16,807 nucleotides of DNA from JBBDIP01 sp964602455 (GCA_964602455.1 CAZRRG010000049.1:1-16807), one strand, 5' to 3'; shown: positions 1 through 7,142, numbered from the stretch's first letter. Translations and numbers: made by a program. Notes: generated from the letters alone by a model not told the origin.

Positions 1-587
1 GCTGCGTCGAGTATGCCTCCCTGCTCGATGTGAAGTTCGAAGTAGGAGGCGCATCCACCCTCGCAGATGGGAGCAGACGGAGCCGCTCCGCCTGCGAGTC
101 CGGCCTCGGCAAGGATAGGTTCCAGGCGTGACATCTCGGCATCCGGCACCTTCCCCATCATCCACCTGCTGCCGAACGTGCCCGGTATGATGCGGGACCC
201 CTCCTCGTTGGCAAAGGACACTACTTTGAGGGGATGCCTCAGGCGCACGCCTGCTTCCGCGAGGGAGCGCACGGCTTCCAATCCGCTCAGCACTCCGAGG
301 GCGCCGTCAAACATGCCGCCCTCCGGTACGGTGTCTGTGTGGGAACCTATGATTATTGCCGGCCCTGGCTCTTGGCCCGGGATCTCGCCGACCACGTTAC
401 CGACCTCGTCGATGCGGGCTTGCATCCCCGCCTCCTGCATGCGCGAGACGAGCCATCGACGCCCTTCAAGGTCGGCAGGAGTGAACGCTAGCCTGGATAT
501 GCCGCGCCCGCCGCGACCGATGGCTCCAAGCGACTCAAGGTCCGCCCAAAGACGGTCTGGGTTCACCCTCAACATTGGCTCGACCAT
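1..587 (-). CDS. N-carbamoyl-L-amino-acid hydrolase / allantoate amidohydrolase-like M20 enzyme, 3' end beyond the window
   Basis: Partial gene: the first 195 codons are present and the frame is open to the left edge. The start is ATG at 587, preceded by GGAGGGG about 7 bases upstream. The protein has the hallmarks of the M20 subgroup that hydrolyses N-carbamoyl amino acids or allantoate, releasing CO2 and ammonia: GSHTDTVPEGG (H83), FDGALGV (D94), FANEEGSR (E128/E129) and ELHIEQGG (His near residue 190). These His, Asp and Glu positions are the expected bridged two-metal ligands. No signal peptide is seen, so it should be cytoplasmic. The usual length is about 410 residues, so roughly half is missing. 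It lies 103 bases downstream of the HExxxH gene on the same strand and may be co-transcribed with it. Substrate (carbamoyl amino acid, allantoate or ureidoglycolate) cannot be decided from the N-terminal half. Family confidence is high, substrate confidence low. Confidence 0.9.
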   Translation of the reverse strand, partial: MVEPMLRVNPDRLWADLESLGAIGRGGRGISRLAFTPADLEGRRWLVSRMQEAGMQARIDEVGNVVGEIPGQEPGPAIIIGSHTDTVPEGGMFDGALGVLSGLEAVRSLAEAGVRLRHPLKVVSFANEEGSRIIPGTFGSRWMMGKVPDAEMSRLEPILAEAGLAGGAAPSAPICEGGCASYFELHIEQGGILDA

Positions 588-651
588 GGCGACCCCTCCG
601 TGAAAGCGTTCTCGACATAACCCTTCCGGATCATAGTTATGTTATGAAACC

Positions 652-664
652 TGGACACAGTCCA
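652..664. promoter_or_regulatory. small palindrome in the 103-base gap before the hydrolase gene
   Basis: TGGAC-ACA-GTCCA is a perfect 5-bp dyad. It lies between the HExxxH gene's stop codon and the M20 hydrolase start, next to an AT-rich stretch (about 631-646) containing a direct repeat GTTATGTTATG. Read on the minus strand, this stretch contains TATGAT and TAACAT, possible -10 elements, but neither has a well-spaced -35. It could be a weak internal promoter and operator, or a chance palindrome. No convincing terminator separates the two genes. Confidence 0.25.
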
Positions 665-690
665 AACCTTTCCCACAACTAGTGCCCGCT

Positions 691-1686
691 TTAGACGACC
701 TCGGGATGCTCCGACACGTACTGCGAGAGCCCCTCCACCAGCAGATCTTCCGGGCCGAGTCCGGCGTGGGATCCGTCAATCCGAGCGAAGATGGCGTTGA
801 ACTCCTCGTGATGGTACTGAGGCGACATGTCGTACGGATTGTCCTCTCCAAGCACCTTGCAGTTGTAGAATCTGGCCAGGTTCTCGTAGGCGCGGTAGAC
901 AAGGTAAGGATCGTACTCGGTGAGAGGCGACTCCCTCTCAGCCGGGTCGATCATGACGTCCATCATGATGTGGGTACCGACCTCGTGGCTGATGAACCTC
1001 CAGGTCCACTCGAAGTCGTGCCCGAAGTAGAAGCTGTTCTTGCGATAACCGATGGAGTTGGCGGTGGGCCCGTTTTCGAGCGCGCTGCACAGTGCGATCT
1101 GGTAGTCGGGATACTTCCAGGTAAAGCCCGTGACCTCTTCCCACTTGGCGATGCAGTCCCACTCCTTGAACCGGGCGTTCAACTTGAGGGCGGTACCGGT
1201 CATGCGGACGGCTTCCAGCGGGTACACCTTCCTATCGTAATCGTCGAAGTTGCGGGCGAAGACGTCCCCCAGCTCCCGTATGGCGCTGTGCGACGGGGCT
1301 AAGCCTGCCATCCACTCTTCGTCGACATGGACGTTCCAGTCCGGCGGCTCAGGATGGGCGTAACGGTAGCGGTCCAAAAACTCCTGGTACTCCCCAGTCT
1401 CAAGGGCGTGGCTCAAGAGGTGGAAGTACTCGGACATCTCTCGCGATGACTCCAGGGCCAGGTGAGCCGGCTCAAACAGGACTGCACCCGCTAGGTCACC
1501 GCCGTCGCCGTCGCCGAACCCGAACTTGATGCGGTCTTTGTGTTTCACCAGGGTATCCAGGTCTTCCGGGGGTATGGTATCCCGGTACCTCTCAGCGTAG
1601 GGGCTTGTGAACCCTGCCCCGGCCAAAGCAGCCATATGGAAGACGTAATTGGGGGTCTTATCCAACGTCACAAGTACTCTCTTCAT
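691..1686 (-). CDS. predicted HExxxH zinc metallohydrolase, distantly DUF1704/MATCAP-like
   Basis: I do not recognise this as a named gene. The 331-residue protein starts best at ATG 1686 (AAGGGG about 7 bases upstream); an in-frame ATG at 1716 would add ten unconvincing residues. There is no signal peptide or membrane segment, so it is probably cytoplasmic. Near residues 233-239 it reads SHEVGTH: H234, E235 and H239 form an HExxxH motif, one residue longer than the common HExxH. About 29 residues on, E268 sits in AYENLARF, which aligns by eye with the QEGLA motif carrying the third zinc ligand in DUF1704 proteins (bacterial QEGLA proteins; vertebrate MATCAP tubulin carboxypeptidase). The preceding segment, NSFYFGHDFEWTWRFIS, is also laid out like the strand-helix before HEIGTH in that family. 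The inferred role is a zinc peptidase or amidase; the substrate is unknown. Neighbours are two other predicted amide hydrolases, one divergent. Confidence 0.72.
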   Translation of the reverse strand: MKRVLVTLDKTPNYVFHMAALAGAGFTSPYAERYRDTIPPEDLDTLVKHKDRIKFGFGDGDGGDLAGAVLFEPAHLALESSREMSEYFHLLSHALETGEYQEFLDRYRYAHPEPPDWNVHVDEEWMAGLAPSHSAIRELGDVFARNFDDYDRKVYPLEAVRMTGTALKLNARFKEWDCIAKWEEVTGFTWKYPDYQIALCSALENGPTANSIGYRKNSFYFGHDFEWTWRFISHEVGTHIMMDVMIDPAERESPLTEYDPYLVYRAYENLARFYNCKVLGEDNPYDMSPQYHHEEFNAIFARIDGSHAGLGPEDLLVEGLSQYVSEHPEVV

Positions 1687-1825
1687 GCCGATACCCCTTG
1701 TCATCTCTCTACGCAACGACCCGCCTTCTTCTGCGAAGTACCTGAGATTTCCTGCGTCACCGCTCAGAGGTAACCGGGCGATGACGCCGAAACCTCATGG
1801 GAATGAGCCTCAAGGAGTGTCGATC

Positions 1826-2605
1826 ATGACTGAGTACAAACTAGAACGGCTATCACGCAAGAGATTCGAGAGCACGGCGTTCGACAAGGCGATCATCGTT
1901 ACCGGAGCCACCGAGAACCATGCGTTCCACCTGCCCATGGGGACCGACACCTACGCGGCCTACGGAGTTGCTGAGGCTGTGGCGAGCCGGGTTCCAGGCA
2001 CACTGCTGCTGCCCCCTATCCACTTCGGGGTAAGCGACCAACTCATGCCCTATCCGTTCACGGTGACCCTGACGCCAGAGACCTTGGCGGACGTCATCTT
2101 CCAGGTCGCCCAATCCTGCATCGTGCAGGGGATATCCCACTTCCTCATAGTGAACGGCCACGGAGGCAACAACTCGGCTATCGATGTGGCGATGAGGAAG
2201 ATCCGCAGGCACTACCCGGATGCCAAGGTTGCCGCGTCCCTGGCCTGGTGGATATCGGGCCCCAAGCTTCTCCCGCCGGGCACGTTCGAAAAGGATCTGG
2301 GCATCGGGCACGCGGGCGAGGCGGAGACATCAACCGCTCTCTACCTGGTGCCGGATTGCGTGGATATGGATGCCGCGGAAGGCGAGTGGCCGGCGTCGCC
2401 GAACGAGGTGAAGCTGCTCACGACGATCCCCCAGGTCTCCAGGACTGGAGCGACCGGCGATCCGGTTCCGGCCACCGCGGAGAAGGGACGGCTCATAGTT
2501 GAGGCGCTTGCCGACTACCTCTCCAAGTTCCTCAAGGAAATGGACGCCACAGGCTGGGAGTTCGCGAGGGGCGACTGGTCGTTCCTTGACGGAAAGCAGG
2601 GCTGA
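1826..2605 (+). CDS. creatininase-family amidohydrolase
   Basis: The 259-residue protein starts at ATG 1826, with AAGGAG about 9 bases upstream; the frame is open further upstream but lacks a ribosome site there. It carries the creatininase-fold signature: TENHAFHLPMGTD near the N-terminus (E30, H32, D41 as metal ligands), VNGHGGNN (H112) and GIGHAGEAETS (H162, E165, E167). True creatininase has NGHYEN, whose Glu binds metal. Here that position is Gly (NGHGGN), as in the wider family that includes FAPy deformylase and other cyclic-amide hydrolases, so creatinine is probably not the substrate. The protein is cytoplasmic. It is divergent from the HExxxH gene across about 140 bases and converges on the M20D gene. 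Family assignment is firm, reaction open. Confidence 0.9.
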   Translation: MTEYKLERLSRKRFESTAFDKAIIVTGATENHAFHLPMGTDTYAAYGVAEAVASRVPGTLLLPPIHFGVSDQLMPYPFTVTLTPETLADVIFQVAQSCIVQGISHFLIVNGHGGNNSAIDVAMRKIRRHYPDAKVAASLAWWISGPKLLPPGTFEKDLGIGHAGEAETSTALYLVPDCVDMDAAEGEWPASPNEVKLLTTIPQVSRTGATGDPVPATAEKGRLIVEALADYLSKFLKEMDATGWEFARGDWSFLDGKQG

Positions 2606-2618
2606 TAGAGGAAAATGA

Positions 2619-2650
2619 CCTGCCCCAGGCGGGTAACCACCTGGGGCAGG
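2619..2650. terminator. bidirectional rho-independent terminator between convergent genes
   Basis: CCTGCCCCAGG at 2619-2629 and its exact complement at 2640-2650 form an 11-bp stem with a 10-base loop, 13 bases after the creatininase-family stop codon. On the minus strand the stem is followed by TCATTTTCC; on the plus strand by AGTCTAGCTTAT. Both U-tracts are modest. The position between convergent genes and the perfect GC-rich stem make termination in both directions likely. Confidence 0.8.
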
Positions 2651-2748
2651 AGTCTAGCTTATACAGCCCGCCCTCGTCCTGTCTGGAGGCCTGAGCGATG
2701 ACCGCCACTTGACGGCCATAAACTAACGCCAGCTGCTTGCGACGTCCC

Positions 2749-3951
2749 CTACTTGGCTACCGGGCCGCGGAAGTCCAAGCACGCCTTGGCGAAGATAGCG
2801 GCACCTTTATGCAGCACTTCCTCGTCTACATCGAACTTGGGATGGTGATGCGGGAAGTCGGTGCCCTTGCCGGGGGTGGCGGTGCCGATCCCGAAGAACG
2901 TCCCCGGCACCACGTTCAGGTAGTAAGACATGTCCTCTCCACCCATGACTGCCGGCGCTTCGCGGACGTTCTCAGCCCCGATGACGGACGCGGCCACACG
3001 AGCGAGGTACTCGGTCGCAGCGGGGTCGTTCACAACGGGCGGGTATCCGTAAGTGTATTCGACCGTGGCCCGGCCTCTCATGGCCTGCGCGATCCCTTCC
3101 GAGATCTCCTTGATCCTCCGCGGGATGAACTCGGCCAGAGCCTTGTCCATGTACCGGACGGTGCCGCGGAACTCGCAGGTCTCGGGGATGATGTTGTTGG
3201 CCGTGCCGGCATTGATAACGCCGACTGTGACCACTGCCGGGGCGATAGGATCGATCTCGCGGGACACGATGGTCTGGAGCGCCACTATGATCTGCGCGGC
3301 GATCACGACCGGGTCAACCGAGGCATGGGGCGCCGCGCCGTGGCCTCCCTTGCCTCTCACGACGACGGTGAAGCGGTCCGTAGCCGCCATCATCGCGCCG
3401 TTCCTAACTCCGATCTGGCCCGACGTCATTCCTCCGAAGAGGGTGCCAACGTGGGCGCCCAGTATCATGTCGGGTTTAGGATCAGCCAGGCATCCGTCCT
3501 CGATCATAAGCCTGGCGCCGCCCGCGCCTTCTTCGCCTGGCTGGAAGATGAACTTCACGTCAGCAACCAGTTCCTTGCGGGCATCCGCCAGCAACTTGGC
3601 AGCTCCGAGCAGGATGGCTGTGTGCGCGTCATGCCCGCAAGCATGCATCACACCGGGTATCTTGGAGCAGTAGTCCTTGCCGGTATCCTCCATGATAGGG
3701 AGCGCGTCCATGTCGGCCCTTAGCGCGATGCAGGGGCGATTCCCCTCTACCGGAGCCTCTCCCCGCAATACTCCAACCACGCCGTACTGGCCAACGTGCT
3801 CTCTTACCTCAATGCCAAGGTCGCGAAGCGTTTTCGCCACCAGAGCCGAGGTCTGCACCGTCTCCAGCCCCAGCTCCGGCCGCATATGTATCTCTCTGCG
3901 AAGGCGTATGATGTCGTTCTCAATCGCCTTTGCGGCCTTTAGGATGTCCAA
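2749..3951 (-). CDS. M20D amidohydrolase (hippurate / N-acyl-L-amino-acid hydrolase type)
   Basis: This is a complete 400-residue metallopeptidase of the hippurate hydrolase, aminoacylase and indoleacetyl-amino-acid hydrolase group. The start is TTG at 3951, supported by GGGAGG about 8 bases upstream. Motifs in order: ALRADMDALPI (about 76-86), HACGHDAHTA (C105, H107), FIFQPGEEGAGG (E140, E141), GAHVG (H167), GKGGHGAAPH in the dimerisation domain (about 200-209), MGGEDMSYY, and PHHHPKFDVDE near residue 370. The Cys, His, Glu, His, His set is the usual di-metal site, with E140 as the likely general base. It cleaves an acyl group from an amino acid; the actual acyl donor cannot be told from sequence. 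No signal peptide is seen. The gene lies alone on its strand between a terminator and the ABC permease gene (127-base gap). Confidence 0.93.
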   Translation of the reverse strand: MDILKAAKAIENDIIRLRREIHMRPELGLETVQTSALVAKTLRDLGIEVREHVGQYGVVGVLRGEAPVEGNRPCIALRADMDALPIMEDTGKDYCSKIPGVMHACGHDAHTAILLGAAKLLADARKELVADVKFIFQPGEEGAGGARLMIEDGCLADPKPDMILGAHVGTLFGGMTSGQIGVRNGAMMAATDRFTVVVRGKGGHGAAPHASVDPVVIAAQIIVALQTIVSREIDPIAPAVVTVGVINAGTANNIIPETCEFRGTVRYMDKALAEFIPRRIKEISEGIAQAMRGRATVEYTYGYPPVVNDPAATEYLARVAASVIGAENVREAPAVMGGEDMSYYLNVVPGTFFGIGTATPGKGTDFPHHHPKFDVDEEVLHKGAAIFAKACLDFRGPVAK

Positions 3952-4078
3952 TGATGTCGCCTCCCGTCTTTGTGGTTAGCATCCATGCAAGTCGCCGCGT
4001 GTATGCTCCCCGTACAACGGGATTGGATAGGCAACACCTGGACTCCTGCTTAGCCCCGGAACCTCTGACGATGGAGAA

Positions 4079-5917
4079 CTATGTCTCGAGCGCCGGATAC
4101 CTTCGTTCAGCGAGACCCTCCATGTACCTCTGAAGCAGAAGCCCTGATGCCACCGCTATGGCGGCCGCCACAAGGTACAGGGACGCTCCGGAGAGACCCG
4201 CCTTCCGGATGAACCCGACTACCATAGCGCACAGCCACAGGTACAGGACGGACAACAGCATAGCGCCCAGGGTCGCCAAGTTACCCTTCATGGCCTGGTG
4301 CGGCTGGGTCCACTTGAGGCGCGGGTTGTACAGGTCGTTGATGATGCAGAGGGCGCTGACCGGCCACGACGCCAGCATGCCGAGGACGGCAGCCACTGCA
4401 AGGTAGAACGGGGACAGATGGAATATCATGTAGGCCGCCACCAACAGCGTCACCAACTGAATGGCGCAGACGCCAAGCGAGTACCGGAGCTTGGCTCGTA
4501 CCTGGACGCTGGGCGAAACCGGTATCATCTTGCTGAGCCAGAACGTCTGGCCCTCCCTGGATATCGAGGTAGACGACACCTGGTTCATCGACGCCAATCC
4601 GCCTTGGATTAGGGCGAATATGAGGACGATGGACTCCATGGCGAAGCCGGATGTTCCGCCGACCAGCGTCTGCAGCTCCCCTCCGCCCACCGCGCTGAAC
4701 ACCCAGAGCAGCGGCACCACCGCCAGGTTCGTGAGCACCACGAGCATGAAGTTGGGAGTACGGGTCAGCACGCGATGGTCTCGCAGGCTCACTGCCGTCC
4801 CGGGATCCGATTGCTTCGAGAAGAGACCTGGCTGCAGGGTAGTCCCGGCGCCGGCCGTGCCTGTGCCGGCCCATCCGGTCCCTCGGGAGCCATAGCCATC
4901 CTCGCCCCCCGCTTGAGGCGCCCGCCGCGTCTTGCCAAACCCGCGGGAACCTGCCCAAGCTCCATCGCGCTCCCTTGCGCCTGCGCCGCGCCGCGCTCTC
5001 GCGCCGCCGGCATCATGCCCAAGTCCTCCAAGGAACCATCCCTGGGTAAACGTAAGCGCCGCTAACAGGGCCAGGAGCGAACTGCCTGCGTAGGCCACTG
5101 TACCGTAGAGCCCGGTCCCGGTTGCCCATCCGGTCAGAGCCCAAGCAGCCCACTTTAGGGGAGGGTAATACCCTGCTGCAAGCTGGACCAGGCCGTTAGG
5201 CTGCATCAGGGCTGCCATCACTTCCTCAGGTCCACTGGTGAGCATTGCGCTGTTGAAGTACTGGAAACCGATGATTATCAGGAAAAACGCAAGCCCAAGG
5301 ATAACCCGCATAGTATCCCTGTGCCTGGAGCCCTTGGTCACGCGCATGATGAGCACCGTGGCGAGAAGGCCCAGCGCAAGTGGGATGGCCGGGATTAGGA
5401 TCAGGATAAGCACCGCCAACGGCCAGAAAGCCAGGCTTCCGAGGCGCAGTCCCAGCGGCACCAGGAACGGGATTACTACAACCGCCGAAAGCCCCAGCTG
5501 GACGGCGTATGCCACCAGCACCTTTGCGCCAAGTATCTGGCGTCCCGTCAGCGGCATCGCCAGCAGGGTCTCGATGTCGGTGGCGTAGTATAGCGTCGAC
5601 ATCAGTGCGCTCAGGCCTACGAAGAACACTAGGAACTGGCCAAGCATTACGGCCAGGATCCCGGGAAGCCCCGGCTGCCCCATCATGATAGACTGAGCGG
5701 CGATGGAGTCACCCATCTTGTACAACATGCTCATGAGGGGCATCATCGCCATCCCCATGACGACGAGGTAGAGCAAAGCGCTGCTGCCTCGCCGTCCCAA
5801 TCCGAGCTTCTCCGAGAGGCCGCGCAGGCCGAACTCGACACGGAACTGCATCGCCAGCAGCGACGAAAATGGGGACCGGAGGCCGCGCTTGCGAAGTCCT
5901 TTCAGCGACGCGCTCAT
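4079..5917 (-). CDS. ABC-2 type exporter permease (large PF16949-like subunit)
   Basis: This is a polytopic membrane protein of about 612 residues with roughly twelve hydrophobic segments, split into two halves. The start is ATG 5917 with GAGG 8 bases upstream; a TTG two codons earlier is also possible. The first half has segments near 49-67, 86-106, 132-155, 165-189, 205-220 and 273-294. The second runs from about 390 to 595. Conserved-looking stretches SRHRDTMRVILGL, REGQTFWLSKMIPVS and DLYNPRLKWTQPHQAMKGN fit, from memory, the Firmicutes putative ABC exporter family. Residues about 298-372 form a Gly, Ala and Arg-rich linker of very low complexity between the halves. The gene follows its ATPase after 78 bases with no terminator, so the two should be one transcript and one transporter. 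Cargo is unknown; drug, peptide or lipid export are all possible. Confidence 0.87.
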   Translation of the reverse strand: MSASLKGLRKRGLRSPFSSLLAMQFRVEFGLRGLSEKLGLGRRGSSALLYLVVMGMAMMPLMSMLYKMGDSIAAQSIMMGQPGLPGILAVMLGQFLVFFVGLSALMSTLYYATDIETLLAMPLTGRQILGAKVLVAYAVQLGLSAVVVIPFLVPLGLRLGSLAFWPLAVLILILIPAIPLALGLLATVLIMRVTKGSRHRDTMRVILGLAFFLIIIGFQYFNSAMLTSGPEEVMAALMQPNGLVQLAAGYYPPLKWAAWALTGWATGTGLYGTVAYAGSSLLALLAALTFTQGWFLGGLGHDAGGARARRGAGARERDGAWAGSRGFGKTRRAPQAGGEDGYGSRGTGWAGTGTAGAGTTLQPGLFSKQSDPGTAVSLRDHRVLTRTPNFMLVVLTNLAVVPLLWVFSAVGGGELQTLVGGTSGFAMESIVLIFALIQGGLASMNQVSSTSISREGQTFWLSKMIPVSPSVQVRAKLRYSLGVCAIQLVTLLVAAYMIFHLSPFYLAVAAVLGMLASWPVSALCIINDLYNPRLKWTQPHQAMKGNLATLGAMLLSVLYLWLCAMVVGFIRKAGLSGASLYLVAAAIAVASGLLLQRYMEGLAERRYPALET

Positions 5918-5995
5918 GCACAAGACCTCGCTTCCATCAATGTCCTTGGCAGTACTGAAGACCTACCCGCAGATTGCATTGAGCTGGACCACCAA

Positions 5996-6760
5996 CTACT
6001 TCGCAAGTGAGGCCACCTGCTCTTCCGACAGTCTCGCTTCCGTTACCTTGAGGAAGACCTCCTCGAGCGACTTGTCGCCTTCCTGCGCGAAGAGGCTCTT
6101 GATCTCATCCACTGTGCCGACCGCGATCAGCTTGCCCTTATGTATGATGCCGACCCTGTCACAGAGCCGTTCCGCTATCTCCATCACGTGAGTGGAGAAG
6201 AACACGGCTCCTCCCTGGTCAGCGTGGGATCGCATAAGTTCCTTAAGTAGGAATGACGAGCGGGGATCGAGTCCCATCATCGGCTCATCCAGGATCCACA
6301 GCGGCGGCCGGTGCATCAGCGAGCCGATGAGGCAAATCTTCTGGCGCATCCCCCTTGAGTAGCTCCCGATGGGGTCCTTGACCGCGCCGGCCATCTCAAA
6401 CGTCTCGAGAAGCGGGATGATGCGGCGCTCCCTCTCCTCCCCGGGAACCCTGTAGACGTCGCCCATGAAGTTCAGGTACTCGACGCCGGTGAGTTTCTCC
6501 CAGATCTGCGCCTCGTCGGGCACGAAGCCGATCTGACGCTTGGCTTCGATGGGATCTTTCGCGATGTCGCGCCCGTTCACCACAATGGTGCCCTCATCCG
6601 GCGTAAGCGCTCCCACTATCATCTTGATGGTGGTCGTCTTGCCCGCGCCATTGGGTCCCAGGAAGCCGAAGATCTCGCGAGGTCTGACTTCGAGGTTAAG
6701 GCCGTCAACGGCCTTGACTCCGGAACCGTAGCTCTTGGAAGCTCCTGCTATCCTTAGCAT
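5996..6760 (-). CDS. ABC transporter ATP-binding protein (ABC-2 / CcmA-like exporter ATPase)
   Basis: This is a 254-residue nucleotide-binding subunit. The start is ATG 6760, with GGAGG 8 bases upstream. The frame stays open for 79 more codons, but that extension is low-complexity and lacks a ribosome site. Motifs: Walker A GPNGAGKT (35-42), a Q-loop region IGFVPDEAQIW (77-87, with acidic residues where many ABC proteins have Gln, as is common in ABC-2 exporters), signature SYSRGMRQK (133-141), Walker B LWILDEP (154-160), D-loop GLDP and switch H191 (STHVME). The C-terminal tail with SLEEVFLKVTE is typical of this exporter class. It powers the permease encoded immediately downstream. It is separated from the purine operon by that operon's terminator, so it probably has its own promoter. 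Confidence 0.93.
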   Translation of the reverse strand: MLRIAGASKSYGSGVKAVDGLNLEVRPREIFGFLGPNGAGKTTTIKMIVGALTPDEGTIVVNGRDIAKDPIEAKRQIGFVPDEAQIWEKLTGVEYLNFMGDVYRVPGEERERRIIPLLETFEMAGAVKDPIGSYSRGMRQKICLIGSLMHRPPLWILDEPMMGLDPRSSFLLKELMRSHADQGGAVFFSTHVMEIAERLCDRVGIIHKGKLIAVGTVDEIKSLFAQEGDKSLEEVFLKVTEARLSEEQVASLAK

Positions 6761-6776
6761 CTGTTCGCCCTCCAAA

Positions 6777-6798
6777 GGCCCCGCATCGGGCGGGGTCC
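6777..6798 (-). promoter_or_regulatory. leader hairpin just before the ABC ATPase ribosome site
   Basis: GGCCCCGC (6777-6784) pairs with GCGGGGTCC (6790-6798), with a 5-base loop and a single-base bulge. On the minus strand it lies directly upstream of CTTTGGAGGGC, the ribosome binding site of the ATPase gene. It could stabilise the 5' end of the mRNA, modulate ribosome access, or be a weak terminator (only three U residues follow). Nothing in the sequence decides between these. Confidence 0.4.
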
Positions 6799-6804
6799 AC
6801 ATAT

Positions 6805-6834
6805 AGTGTACGAATACGGGAGACGAAGGTATAA
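6805..6834 (-). promoter_or_regulatory. weak promoter candidate for the ABC transporter pair
   Basis: On the minus strand, TTATAC (6834-6829) is followed by an 18-base spacer and TACACT (6810-6805), the most AT-rich spot in the gap. The -35 is poor. If used, transcription would begin at about 6798, at the base of the leader hairpin. Offered only as the best candidate. Confidence 0.25.
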
Positions 6835-6884
6835 GCGCGGCAGAAATCCACCCTATGTCGCTAGTCTTCTTCTGGCTGCGGAAT

Positions 6885-7027
6885 GTCGGTGAGACCCGCC
6901 ACTTTTTGGGGCCCTGGCGGGCGGAACCCGCCCCGCGAGGATTTTGTGGTCGGTTTTTCCCGCCACGAAAACAACCTCTGGCGGGTGCCATCCGCAACGA
7001 CCGAAAAACGTGGCGGGCAAAACCCGC
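6885..7027. repeat. two copies plus a half copy of a 47-bp dyad element
   Basis: Two units share one architecture: GTCGGT, 4 bases, CCCGCCA, 13 bases, TGGCGGG, 4 bases, AYCCGC. Unit 1 is 6885-6931 and unit 2 is 6949-6995, so they start 64 bases apart. A further half unit, TGGCGGG-CAAA-ACCCGC, is at 7011-7027. The seven-base arms pair perfectly. The outer six-base blocks pair with one mismatch and G-T pairs, across a 4 x 4 internal spacer. The central 13 bases are A/T-tract containing and differ between units. A 9-bp inverted repeat (CCCGCCACG at 6959-6967, CGTGGCGGG at 7009-7017) links unit 2 with the half unit. The region is non-coding and lies between two minus-strand transcription units. 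It looks like a REP/BIME-type repeat cluster or a multi-site binding region; I do not recognise it. Confidence 0.65.
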
Positions 7028-7072
7028 AGCAAAACTTAGCTACTCGAAGGAATGAAGAACTTCAAATGGAAA

Positions 7073-7090
7073 GGGGGCCCTTGGGCCCCC
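7073..7090 (-). terminator. rho-independent terminator of the purine operon
   Basis: GGGGGCCC and GGGCCCCC are separated by two bases, giving an effective 7-bp all-GC stem with a 4-base loop. On the minus strand it is followed by TTTCCATTTG. It lies 52 bases past the purL stop codon and is the only strong terminator-like structure between purL and the ABC genes. Confidence 0.75.
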
Positions 7091-7142
7091 TATCGTATTC
7101 AGCTCCAGTCAGTTTCCTTGAGTCCCCGCTGGTTCCTAGGAT

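Noticed and set aside
978..996. Ordinary HExxH zincin motif in the unfamiliar protein
   Set aside because: The motif reads HEVGTH, with three residues between Glu and the second His, so it is HExxxH and not the standard zincin motif.
682..1302. Long open frames on the plus strand opposite the HExxxH gene and opposite most other genes
   Set aside because: They lie antisense to proteins with clear motifs, have no ribosome sites and encode Arg/Pro/Ser-rich or unpatterned sequence, as expected from GC-rich codon bias.
4009..4021. CCCGT-ACA-ACGGG dyad in the gap upstream of the M20D gene
   Set aside because: A 5-bp arm in a 127-base GC-rich gap is within chance expectation, and no promoter element could be placed beside it.
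4789..5031. Frameshift or pseudogene in the permease linker
   Set aside because: The frame is continuous and both flanking membrane halves are in the same frame with family-typical motifs, so an insertion is simpler than paired frameshifts.
6761..6997. A 79-residue N-terminal extension of the ABC ATPase
   Set aside because: It runs through the leader hairpin, weak promoter candidate and dyad repeat, is low in complexity, and the start at 6760 has an excellent Shine-Dalgarno and family-typical first residues.
6885..7027. Possible CRISPR array
   Set aside because: The copies alternate in orientation, the spacers are only about 13-18 bases, and no cas genes are present.
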